Shown here in pieces: positions 24,751 to 32,713 of a DNA stretch of 64,000 bases (position 1 is the first letter of the stretch; each line of letters begins with the position of its first letter). The notes under the pieces were generated by a model. It saw only the letters and a list, made by a program, of their open reading frames with translations, made no database searches and had not been told where the DNA came from. Source of the DNA: Thermodesulfobacteriota bacterium. Lineage in GTDB: Bacteria > Desulfobacterota > DSM-4660 > Desulfatiglandales > Desulfatiglandaceae. The translations under genes were made by a program, and so were the position numbers. Where the stretch lies: NCBI GenBank assembly GCA_028278625.1, contig JANQDY010000084.1, positions 1 to 64,000 on the forward strand. Direction: 5' to 3'.

Positions 24751-27066
24751 TTAACCGCGCCAGGGCCTCTGATCGTCAGCACCGGGGGAAGCGGTGAGCA
24801 TCACGACCCGGTACCCCTTCTCATACAGAAACAGGGCCAGTTCCGGGGGCAGATCAACTGGCGTCATGAAGACCGAATGGCCGTTTTCCGTGAAGAAGAC
24901 AACCCCTGAAAGGGTCAGTTTGACGTTCTGATTACTGCCCGGTGCCGTGGACAGGGTGTGGGGCCCCATTTTGTGGTCCCATCCCAGGAATTTGAGGATT
25001 TTTGAGGCCATTGTCAGGGGGTTTTTTTCCTTTGAAAGGGAAAGCACGGAAATACCCCTTTCCTTTAGAAGCGCCTTCACCTCCGGCTCCATGCCGCTCA
25101 AATCGATGACCCTTTCTCTTCCGTAGGCGTTCAGGTAGAAATCGGCCGTAATGGTCAGTCTGAAGTCATCGTTTTGGCTTTCAAAAGCCGGGATTTTGGC
25201 CCGGGCCTGGTGGGGGTGGCCGGTGAGGGTCAGGACCATTTCCACCAGAGACGGGGCATCCAGCGCCGTTTCCGGGGCCTTTTGAAGCGACGGTTTGTCG
25301 CCGGTTTGCGGTGAAGGAAATTCAACGACCCGCACCCCCTGTTCATTCAGGTAGGCCTTTACGGAGGGAGGCACCCCTTGTTTTCTTTCACCCAGGAAAT
25401 TGATCACAATGAATCCTGGCGAACCACCGTGGTCGGTCCTGGGGGGAATGACAATCCAATCCCCGGTAACGGTGACCGGAATGGCACCCGACAGTTTCAA
25501 GGGCTTCCCCTTCTTGAAAACTTTCGGGTATTGCAAGGCTTTTAGAATCTTGCCAAAAGCGGATCTTAAATCGTCTCCGGGTGATAGGTTCACAACGCGG
25601 TAGGTTTTCCAGCTGGACTCGATAACGCGGCCCATTCTCGGAGGGAGGGAGTTGTGAAGGTCCACAATCAGGGTCATTCCTCCGAAGCGTTTGATGATGG
25701 GGTAGGTGTCGGCCTTCAAATTGATGTGGCCCCCCGATTTCATGGGGATGAAATGCTCTCCCGTACTGATCCATTTCTCCCCCATCCGCGGGAGAATGTC
25801 TCCCAGGCCTTTGGAAACCAGAACTGCGTTCTGCGTCCGCCATGTGGTTTCGACAGCCCGCTCGGTAACCGCGGGCCGGGACGGCCGGTCTTCCATAGGC
25901 ACTTTTTCGGGGACCGGCGGAACCGCCGCAGCAAGGGGTGCTTCGGCGGCCTCCGGTTCTTTGATAGGTGTTTCCGCGGTTATGGGTTCCGGGGCAGACG
26001 CCTCGGGAGGTTTTGTTTCCGCAACCGGTGGTTCGGCAATTTCCGGTTCCGGTGCGGTTGCTTTTGGAATCCACGATTTCTGGGCGGTCATGGGTTTCCT
26101 TTTGGCCGCCGGCGGCGCCACATCCTCACTTCCCGGCTCCGCTATCTCTGGCAAGGGTCGCGGATCAGGGAGGCGCACCGTGCCTGAACCGGCCAGGTCC
26201 CGCATGATGGGGGGCTGAACCGTTTCTTTAACAGACACCTCCTCATACCATTGCGGCGGATAAAGGGGGAGGTTGACCCGCTGCCCCACCAAAATGCGGT
26301 CCGGGTTCTTAATGGTCGGATTGCATTTCTTAAAAAGGTCAAGATACTCCGTGGCGAAGGTTCTGGATGAAAGATCATACCGGTTAATTGCGATGCGACT
26401 CAGGATATCCCCTTTCTTGATGCGGTACGGTTCCGACTTCAAAACCCGTGTCGTGGAAATCTTCTTAGTATTCGCAAGATTCACCCTGCCGATGCGCAGG
26501 GGGATCTCTTGCGCCGTTTCAACCGCGGCGGTGGGCCTTTTGGCAGCGGGTTTCGGTGTTTCGGGTAGAGGGGTCGCTTTTTCAAGGACCGGTTTGGGCG
26601 TTTCAGGAATCGTCTCAGAGGCCGCCCCGGGTCCCACTTTTACCAGAATGACGATCTTGTCTCCCGGCTTTATGAGATTGAGGTCCTTCATGGACCGGTT
26701 GAATTCCCGGAGCATCTTCAAGAGCTTCGGATAATTGCTTTTGGTGAGCACCCCTTTTTCCCGCAGGATTTTGGCGATCCAGTCCCCTTCCCGGACCACA
26801 TACTCCTCGGTGGTGAAGCCTTTCATGCCCGAAGGCTTTTGGGCGGGCTGTTTTTGAGAAGATCTTTCTACGGCGGCCGGTCTGCGAATATCCTTCTTTT
26901 TGGGCCGGATTCCCGGATTCTCAAACGGTTCAAAGGGGACCGTGGGCTTCCATCCCCGATAGGGAGGGGTTCTGTTTTCCGCCGGCGCAATTGAAAGACC
27001 CGCCCCCAGGAAAAAAATGAGGATTCCCATTATGATAAGATTTCTTTTAAAACCGGCGCTTTTCAA
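24751..27066 (-). CDS. Exported LysM protein with repeated C-terminal modules
   Basis: A protein of about 771 residues with a signal-anchor (LIIMGILIFFLGAGLSIAPA). Two LysM modules follow: near 75-135 (EYVVREGDWIAKILREKG) and near 210-280 (YRIKKGDILSRIAINRYDL, RILVGQRVNLPLYP). A Pro/Glu/Ala-rich linker leads to a 350-residue C-terminal region with three related modules ending VKAYLNEQGVRVVEF, VKALLKERGISVLSL and LALFLYEKGYRVVML. LysM suggests peptidoglycan binding; the C-terminal modules I do not recognise. The start is uncertain: TTG 27066 has GGTGG 5 bases upstream, while GTG at 27075 is the longer option. It heads a unit with the DUF4124 protease. Confidence 0.75.
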   Translation of the reverse strand: MKSAGFKRNLIIMGILIFFLGAGLSIAPAENRTPPYRGWKPTVPFEPFENPGIRPKKKDIRRPAAVERSSQKQPAQKPSGMKGFTTEEYVVREGDWIAKILREKGVLTKSNYPKLLKMLREFNRSMKDLNLIKPGDKIVILVKVGPGAASETIPETPKPVLEKATPLPETPKPAAKRPTAAVETAQEIPLRIGRVNLANTKKISTTRVLKSEPYRIKKGDILSRIAINRYDLSSRTFATEYLDLFKKCNPTIKNPDRILVGQRVNLPLYPPQWYEEVSVKETVQPPIMRDLAGSGTVRLPDPRPLPEIAEPGSEDVAPPAAKRKPMTAQKSWIPKATAPEPEIAEPPVAETKPPEASAPEPITAETPIKEPEAAEAPLAAAVPPVPEKVPMEDRPSRPAVTERAVETTWRTQNAVLVSKGLGDILPRMGEKWISTGEHFIPMKSGGHINLKADTYPIIKRFGGMTLIVDLHNSLPPRMGRVIESSWKTYRVVNLSPGDDLRSAFGKILKALQYPKVFKKGKPLKLSGAIPVTVTGDWIVIPPRTDHGGSPGFIVINFLGERKQGVPPSVKAYLNEQGVRVVEFPSPQTGDKPSLQKAPETALDAPSLVEMVLTLTGHPHQARAKIPAFESQNDDFRLTITADFYLNAYGRERVIDLSGMEPEVKALLKERGISVLSLSKEKNPLTMASKILKFLGWDHKMGPHTLSTAPGSNQNVKLTLSGVVFFTENGHSVFMTPVDLPPELALFLYEKGYRVVMLTASPGADDQRPWRG

Positions 27067-27124
27067 GATTTCCACCCTGCCCGCTCAACGGGCACCCATC
27101 GCTTCTGTTAATAAATTTCCTTCA

Positions 27125-27235
27125 TTATCCCATATCGGAGAATTTCATGAAGGCATATCCGCCCACGACCAAATACCGAACCTCATGTTTTTTGAAAAGA
27201 TTCAGCAGTTTTTTGAATTCTGAACTCGTCAGCAT
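27125..27235 (-). pseudogene. Truncated nucleotidyltransferase (N-terminal remnant)
   Basis: The 36-codon frame from ATG 27235 reads like the first residues of an AbiEii/DUF1814-type or MNT-like nucleotidyltransferase: SSEFKKLLNLFKKHEVRYLV then VGGYAFMKFSDMG and a stop. The conserved V-V-G-G-Y-A step is present, but the catalytic aspartates that should follow are missing, because the frame stops and the LysM gene begins about 60 bases further on. It sits directly after a frameshifted small partner gene and overlaps it, as in intact two-gene modules of this type. The assignment comes from remembered family patterns. Confidence 0.45.
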
Positions 27236-27385
27236 CTTTGCCCCGAATTAACAGATAGTCTGTCACCATTCCCGTTGCAGCCCAAAAATGGATTCCTCTC
27301 CTTGAGACTGCCAGAAGTTCAAATCGAAAGAGCGGTCATCAACGCCTATCTCCTGATGCTTTGCCACCACGTTTATCATTCTCAT
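27183..27385 (-). pseudogene. Frameshifted partner gene of a nucleotidyltransferase module
   Basis: From ATG 27385 the frame reads GVDDRSFDLNFWQSQGEESI before breaking. Inserting one T in the T5 run (A-run 27284-27288 on the plus strand) restores WAATGMVTDYLLIRGKDADE and continues to a TGA at 27183. The motif D-L-x-F-W-Q-x-Q-G is typical, as I recall it, of small proteins encoded just upstream of nucleotidyltransferase genes in toxin/antitoxin-like pairs. The single-base lesion in a homopolymer could be true decay or an assembly error. The truncated downstream partner favours decay. Confidence 0.45.
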
Positions 27386-27418
27386 TTAGCCAACTTCTCA
27401 AGTTTTCGTTTGTATGTA

Positions 27419-27613
27419 TCAGGAACGTCCCTCTAGACGGTTCCGTTCAGCGATGCTGCGATACTTATGGACACCTTTCACAGAGACACCCTTGTAGAGC
27501 CTGCTGCCGAGGCTGAAATGCGCGGAAACCCTACGATAGTATTCCCTATCCGGTTTAAAACACCACACTGCCCGCTCTGCTGCTTCGAAAGTCTTGAGCT
27601 TTTCAACCGGCAT
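27419..27613 (-). pseudogene. Small ORF or relic with a G-V-x-K-x-R-S-I-x-E-x-N motif
   Basis: A 64-codon frame ending VKGVHKYRSIAERNRLEGRS. The ending resembles small conserved proteins (G-V-x-K-F-R-S-I-E-E-A-N-R) often seen beside nucleotidyltransferase genes. WCFKPDREYYRRV in the middle also looks like real coding sequence. After its stop another frame continues VPDTYKRKLEKLAK, suggesting a second frameshift. It could be an intact small gene or part of the same decayed module as 27125-27385. Confidence 0.35.
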
Positions 27614-27817
27614 TACGGTTTTTTCCGCCTTTCTACAAGCTCTTTTAGAAAAAGAGCGTCACCACTATCGACTGGTCTCACGGTATTCTCTTTCAGCATC
27701 GGGACGGCAAAAAAACGAACAAAGGGTTGAGCAGTTGTGCATGGTGTTTCCAGACTTAGAATTGCATATCATGTCCCCGGAATTCATTTACAAAAAACTC
27801 CCGAAAGCGACCACCTA
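27614..27817. other. Non-coding stretch with a perfect short hairpin
   Basis: No convincing gene is seen between the relic module and the giant protein gene. A perfect 8-bp inverted repeat with a 3-base loop (GCTCTTTTAGAAAAAGAGC) lies at 27639-27657. It lacks a following T-run on either strand, so I do not call it a terminator. The open frames covering this stretch on both strands look like chance frames. Confidence 0.4.
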
Positions 27818-30800
27818 TCAGTTGAAATAGGAGATTTCCTGATCGGCGCCGGAACAACCCGGGGCCGTATCTTCACAAGTGGGCACAAAGGAAAACTTGG
27901 CTTCGGCTACTCCGCCGGTAAACGAAATACTTATTTCATAAGGATTGTCGGTAGTAGCATCCGACGGATCCCGATACGTCCCGGTGTAGGTATAGGTATC
28001 CGGATAAACAATATTCGTGACTGTGCTGATAAATGCACCTTCAACATCATAGGTTGTGACCGTAAATTGTGAACCCGATATTGGGGGATTCCCGTTCCCA
28101 TCTTGAATATAGACAGTGTATAGGTAGGAACTGCCCCCCAGAGAAGTCTCATCAACATCCATGTAACAAACGCCTGAGTAAAGCACCGGCATGCGCGCCA
28201 TGATGCGGTTGGTCATACCGCTGTCACTTTGCTGCCACTGTGGATCGCCTGCAGCCAGATCACTTGTGGCCTTATAGAGATTAATCCCTTCGCCGCCGAT
28301 ATAGAGCGCCGATGGTGTGCCCGCGTCATAGGGCGGGATATCCGATGCCATGGCATGCTGGGCGAAAAGGGTGGTATCATCCGGCGGGTCGTACTGGGGC
28401 AACCCGTCAACGGCTTCAACCCAATCGCCGGTCGGTGCCAGGTCTCCCGGATCATTCAACACCACCGTATAAACATTCCCCACGGCGTGGGGTTCAAGGG
28501 GTCCCCAGAAGTAGGTGATGGCATAGAGGTACTTGTCCCCTTCATCAACCATCAACGCCCTGATATCATTTCCAGGATCCCGCGTAGTCTCGAAAGTGAA
28601 TTCATCACCGACCTTAAAATCGGTGGTCCCGGCCGTTATGGTGAATTCCATAACGTCCGCAATCGAATAGGCACCTGTGCTGATGTCGTAATCCGCTTGA
28701 GATTTGGAAAATGTGCCGTATACACTGAACGTGCCGGCGCCGGCGGCCTCGGTGATGCACGTGATGGTCCAGTATTCAGACTGAGCGTCATCCCCCACCG
28801 TTACGCTGCTCATGACCCCGGTTCCCGTGTTCTGGGTGTTTGCAACCGGCGTCGAGGCGCTCAAGCCCTTACCCAACCCACTATTGTGCTGTAACCAGGT
28901 GGCGCCTGTATCCGTGCTGTAAAAAACACCCGCATCGTTTGTACCGGCGTAGATGATATCGGTTGTTCCGTCCGAATCCGGATGAAGTGCCAGGGTATTG
29001 ATGTTGTCGCCGGTAAAACTGGTCATGTCGGTCCAGGTGGCGCCACCGTCAGCGCTTCTGAAAACGCCAGTGGCCGTCGCGGCATAAAGTACATCACTTG
29101 CCGCCACTTTTGCAATATCCCGCACCGTTGTTCCGTCACCCAGACCGTTGGCCTGTACCCATGTGATTCTGGGCGTGGCCGTACAATCAGCGGTGTAGAA
29201 GACGCCGTTCCCCTGGGTGCCGATCCAAAGTCGCGTTCCCACTTCATCACAGAGCACCGTCAACACCGCCGAGTCCACCCCGTAAGAGGGATCTGTGGGA
29301 TCGGATGAGGGGAAAACTCCCCGGTACTCCTCCGAGTTGTTGCTGTTCCAGCTGGAACCGCCATCCAGACTGCGGTATAGATGCCCGTTTCCCAGATAGC
29401 CCGTGGCCGCAAAGACCCGGTTGTTGTTTTCCGGGTCGATGGCCACATCGTTCACATAGGGGTCGATCCAATTCTGGCCCGGTACGGTGGATGAGGAACT
29501 GACGCTTCGCCAGGTGACACCGCTATCGGTCGATTTGTACACTCCCCCACCGTCCGTTCCCGCATAGACCACGTTGGTGGAGCCGGGGGATCCGACAGCC
29601 AGGGACGTCACGTGGGTGGTCCGTCCGCCGTTAATGGCCTCGCCCGTAATGGAGACGAATCCCTGCATAGGGCTCGGACTGGCCACGGAGCCAAGTTCAC
29701 TGGTGGCCAGGCCGCCGGATGTGCCCGCGCTTCCCGGATTAAAAAGGCCGCCCGTATTATATGTCTTGAAGGATACGGCCGTGTTGTCCGGCACCGCGTT
29801 ACCGTAAATATCCCCGGCATTTACGGTGACACTATCTTTGAGGCCCATCTTCCAAAGGCCCGAGACGTTGATGTATTGGGCATAAATGCCGAACTCCTCA
29901 CCCACGGGCGGTCCCGATACAACGGCGATGTCGCTGGTGGTGGTGGTGACATTTGTATCGTGATAATAAGAGCCTTTGACACTGACCGGTCCGGATTTGG
30001 AACCGCCGGTCAAAATGGTGCCCGCCTTTCCGCCGGACGTGGTTGTCATGACCGGAGATATTTCCTCGCCGCCGTTGGGACCGCTCAGAATGGAGAAGTC
30101 GATCCGATAACCGTCCGCCACCAGATCACCGGATACATCTCTAACATCAAAAACGATCTGCGAGGTGGATTGCCCGCCGGTCCCCTTGACGTTAATGGCC
30201 GTCGGGTCCGGGTAACCCTCCGCCACCTGAATAAAGGCCGGTGGCGGATAAATGGTGATGTCCGCGGCACCGCTGACGTCCACACCCCCCGTGTTCCAGG
30301 TACCGGTCACGGTGACAGTGCCGCCCTTGGCCGCCGCGCTAAAGGTGACCTCCGCCTCGCCCTCTCCGCCCGCGGTGACGGCCGATGCCGGTATATCACC
30401 CAGACTTTCGTCACTCAAGGTAAACGAAACCGTTTCACCATCAGGTGCCGGGGTACCGTCCGCCTCTTTCAACTCCACGGTTACCGTAGCGGTTTCCTCT
30501 CCGGTTCCCAAAAGGGCATTGGGAACAATGGAGATGTTGACGCTCCCCGGGGTGTAATCCACGTCGAGCTGTGCGGTTCTGCCACCGGCTTGCGCCTGAA
30601 TGGTGGCCGTCTCCGCAGTAGTACCGCTGGTCAGCGTGGCGGAGGCCACACCATCCGCGGTCGTTGCTGATGCGGTAATGCTGCCCCCTCCGCGAATGAT
30701 GGAAAAACTGACGCTGGTACCGTCAGGCGGATTCCCCCCGCCCACGACCGTGAGGGTCGCACTGATGGTGGCGGTGGATGTGCCATCCGCGGGCAGGCTT

Positions 30801-32440
30801 TCCGGATTCGCCGACAGTGTAATGGTGGCGATCTGCGATCCTTCAAGTGTTACCGATACCTGATCGGAAACCCCGTTGGTCGCTTCCGCGGTGATGATCT
30901 CAATGCCGGCCGCGGCCGAGGCCGTGTAGGTGACGGTCGCGATGCCGCCATCGGTCTGGGCAGTTGGTGCTGACAAGGTGCCGGTGCCCGTGCTCACCCT
31001 GAAACTAATGGTCTCGTTGTCTATGGAATTATCATTGGCATCCGTTACGGCGGCGCGAATGGTGCTCTGGCTCGTGCCGTCAGCGGAAAGCCGTTCGGGA
31101 TTGGCCGTTACCGAGACTTTGCTGACCGGTCCGGCAATGAAAGTGACGGATACGCTGTCATTGACACCGCCAACAGTGGCCTTGACAATAGCGGTTCCCA
31201 CATTGGTAGCACTTATGAGCATGACCTGGGCCACACCGCCCGACGTATCGGCGGTCAGGGTCGTTGCGCGATGCGACGCCTGCACCGGCACCTTGATCCC
31301 GACGGGCGTGATATCTGTGGCCGATATGGCCACCAGCGAACCGGCTGTCGTCTCAAAGGTTACGGTGGTGCCGTCCGCCACATCATCCCCCTCGGTGGTC
31401 TTGACCGCCGCGCGAATAATGGTGCTATCCGATCCGTCCGCCACGATTTCCGAGCTGCCGGCGGTGGCCGTTACGGTACCCACGGAAACGGCTATAAGAA
31501 GGATGTCTTTTGTGCCTGTCACAGTGCCCGACGTGGCACTAATGGTGGCCTTTCCTGCCGCGGGAACGCCGTCGGGTGCCGTATAGGTGACGCTTACCAC
31601 GCCGTTTTCAGTGGTTGCACTTGTCGCGCTGAGTGTGCCATGGTCAACGGTCAGGGTCACGGTGGTGCCGTCCGCCACAAATTCATCGGCCGTGTTTTTC
31701 ACGGTCACCTGAACCGCACTGGTACTCGTACCGTCTGCCGACAGTGTACTCGGGGTGGCCGTTACCGTTACGGTTGCGGCACCCGAAGAATAAAATGAAA
31801 CCTGAACTTGTTCGCTGGTGCCGCCTAAAGTGGCGTTCACCGTGGCCGTTCCGGCGGTGGTTCCCGAATGGAGGAAGACCGTTATGATTCCTGATGTATC
31901 GTATGTTTGGATGGTGTAATCCTGGGAACCGTCAGGGAAGGTGCCCAGGTCCGTGGTGAAATTGACGGACGTCCCTTTTGGTACGGGATCCCCGTTGCCG
32001 TCGGTAATGACCGCCTTGATAATGGAATAACTGGCACCATCCGCTGCAATACTTGTGGGATCTCTGGTCAGAACAATTGATATGGGTTCGGTGAGCCATA
32101 GTAGATTCACCGTGGCACCCTGCTCGAACATCGTCGGATTCTTGACGCTGATACTGGGTGACTGAAATGTGACGCTGGCCCCGGTCTCAACCGTTACATT
32201 GGGGCCAATAGTAATGGAAAGGTTCCCGGTACAGGTGCAATTGTCACCCGATTGAAATGTCACACCCGATATTACGGGTGAGTCTCCCGAGCAGTTGGGG
32301 CAGGCCCGGCTGACGGCGGCCGAGATTTCCTCTGATTTAGCTGTGGTTTCAGCCCATAATGCACCGGCGCACAGTAATTGACAAAACAGGGCAACAGTCA
32401 TTCCAACAATTGTCATTTTTGTTTTGAGCGCTCTTTTCAT
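27818..32440 (-). CDS. Giant exported protein: Ig-like (invasin/Big_1) repeats plus Asp-box propeller
   Basis: About 1540 residues. A signal peptide (KMTIVGMTVALFCQLLCAGA) leads to a Cys-rich short module and IGPNVTVETGASVTF. Roughly seven Ig-like repeats of about 95 residues follow to near 790, recognised by recurring LSADGTSTSAVQVTVK-type openings and DGVASATLTSGTTAETATIQ-type ends. A linker region then leads to Asp-box (BNR) repeats from about 950 to 1410: STDSGVTW, SLDGGSSW, SADGGATW, STDTGATW. An insert with FTITAGTTDFKVGDEFTFET interrupts the propeller near 1190-1290. The last 120 residues form another Ig-like domain. The ATG at 32440 has GGGAGG upstream. It is the last gene of the minus-strand pilus and adhesin stretch and is probably a surface or secreted adhesin; the binding target is unknown. 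Confidence 0.8.
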   Translation of the reverse strand: MKRALKTKMTIVGMTVALFCQLLCAGALWAETTAKSEEISAAVSRACPNCSGDSPVISGVTFQSGDNCTCTGNLSITIGPNVTVETGASVTFQSPSISVKNPTMFEQGATVNLLWLTEPISIVLTRDPTSIAADGASYSIIKAVITDGNGDPVPKGTSVNFTTDLGTFPDGSQDYTIQTYDTSGIITVFLHSGTTAGTATVNATLGGTSEQVQVSFYSSGAATVTVTATPSTLSADGTSTSAVQVTVKNTADEFVADGTTVTLTVDHGTLSATSATTENGVVSVTYTAPDGVPAAGKATISATSGTVTGTKDILLIAVSVGTVTATAGSSEIVADGSDSTIIRAAVKTTEGDDVADGTTVTFETTAGSLVAISATDITPVGIKVPVQASHRATTLTADTSGGVAQVMLISATNVGTAIVKATVGGVNDSVSVTFIAGPVSKVSVTANPERLSADGTSQSTIRAAVTDANDNSIDNETISFRVSTGTGTLSAPTAQTDGGIATVTYTASAAAGIEIITAEATNGVSDQVSVTLEGSQIATITLSANPESLPADGTSTATISATLTVVGGGNPPDGTSVSFSIIRGGGSITASATTADGVASATLTSGTTAETATIQAQAGGRTAQLDVDYTPGSVNISIVPNALLGTGEETATVTVELKEADGTPAPDGETVSFTLSDESLGDIPASAVTAGGEGEAEVTFSAAAKGGTVTVTGTWNTGGVDVSGAADITIYPPPAFIQVAEGYPDPTAINVKGTGGQSTSQIVFDVRDVSGDLVADGYRIDFSILSGPNGGEEISPVMTTTSGGKAGTILTGGSKSGPVSVKGSYYHDTNVTTTTSDIAVVSGPPVGEEFGIYAQYINVSGLWKMGLKDSVTVNAGDIYGNAVPDNTAVSFKTYNTGGLFNPGSAGTSGGLATSELGSVASPSPMQGFVSITGEAINGGRTTHVTSLAVGSPGSTNVVYAGTDGGGVYKSTDSGVTWRSVSSSSTVPGQNWIDPYVNDVAIDPENNNRVFAATGYLGNGHLYRSLDGGSSWNSNNSEEYRGVFPSSDPTDPSYGVDSAVLTVLCDEVGTRLWIGTQGNGVFYTADCTATPRITWVQANGLGDGTTVRDIAKVAASDVLYAATATGVFRSADGGATWTDMTSFTGDNINTLALHPDSDGTTDIIYAGTNDAGVFYSTDTGATWLQHNSGLGKGLSASTPVANTQNTGTGVMSSVTVGDDAQSEYWTITCITEAAGAGTFSVYGTFSKSQADYDISTGAYSIADVMEFTITAGTTDFKVGDEFTFETTRDPGNDIRALMVDEGDKYLYAITYFWGPLEPHAVGNVYTVVLNDPGDLAPTGDWVEAVDGLPQYDPPDDTTLFAQHAMASDIPPYDAGTPSALYIGGEGINLYKATSDLAAGDPQWQQSDSGMTNRIMARMPVLYSGVCYMDVDETSLGGSSYLYTVYIQDGNGNPPISGSQFTVTTYDVEGAFISTVTNIVYPDTYTYTGTYRDPSDATTDNPYEISISFTGGVAEAKFSFVPTCEDTAPGCSGADQEISYFN

Positions 32441-32713
32441 GGGAGATCCTCCCTTTGAACCAGTCATACCTAATCAGGGGCGATTTCAGTTGTTTTAAAG
32501 CAAACTAGGTCAATTCACTTTAGCGGGGAATCAACCCATTTTACATGAAGCCCCTGCTTCAAATTAAACGAAAGAAAACTATGCAAAAAAAATGCCTAAT
32601 CAGACAAATGAATCCTCACGATTTCCAGTGTTCTTTCCACAACCAGAAGATCATCTGTTGCTGAATCCAACCAGCTCTTAGACTGGTTTCTCTTAGAGGG
32701 CTTCCGTCCCCCC
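32441..32713. other. Spacer between the two giant genes with an inverted repeat
   Basis: This 273-base gap holds an inverted repeat TGAAGC-AGGG-GCTTCA (minus strand, about 32550-32565) without a U-run, and a HEPN-like fragment. A lone TTGACC is present near 32508 on the minus strand without a convincing -10. I see no complete gene here. Confidence 0.4.
32596..32688 (-). pseudogene. Possible HEPN-domain protein remnant
   Basis: The frame ending at the TAG 32596-32598 reads SKSWLDSATDDLLVVERTLE followed by a few residues and a stop. HEPN toxins and nucleotidyltransferase partners commonly start W-L-x-x-A-x-x-D-L-x-x-A/V-E-x-L-L. There is no start codon with a ribosome site, and the helical domain stops after about 30 residues, so this can only be a fragment. 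Chance resemblance is a real possibility. Confidence 0.25.

Noticed and set aside
27594..27830. Plus-strand 78-codon frame before the giant propeller gene
   Set aside because: It lies antisense to the relic module and overlaps the end of the giant gene; its composition is not coding-like.
29612..30670. Long plus-strand frame (over 350 codons) opposite the giant Ig protein
   Set aside because: It is an antisense shadow of GC-rich repeat coding on the minus strand; no motifs or start signals are present.
32545..32566. Inverted repeat TGAAGC-AGGG-GCTTCA after the giant lipoprotein gene as a terminator
   Set aside because: There is no U-run after the stem on either strand, so I keep it as an unexplained repeat only.
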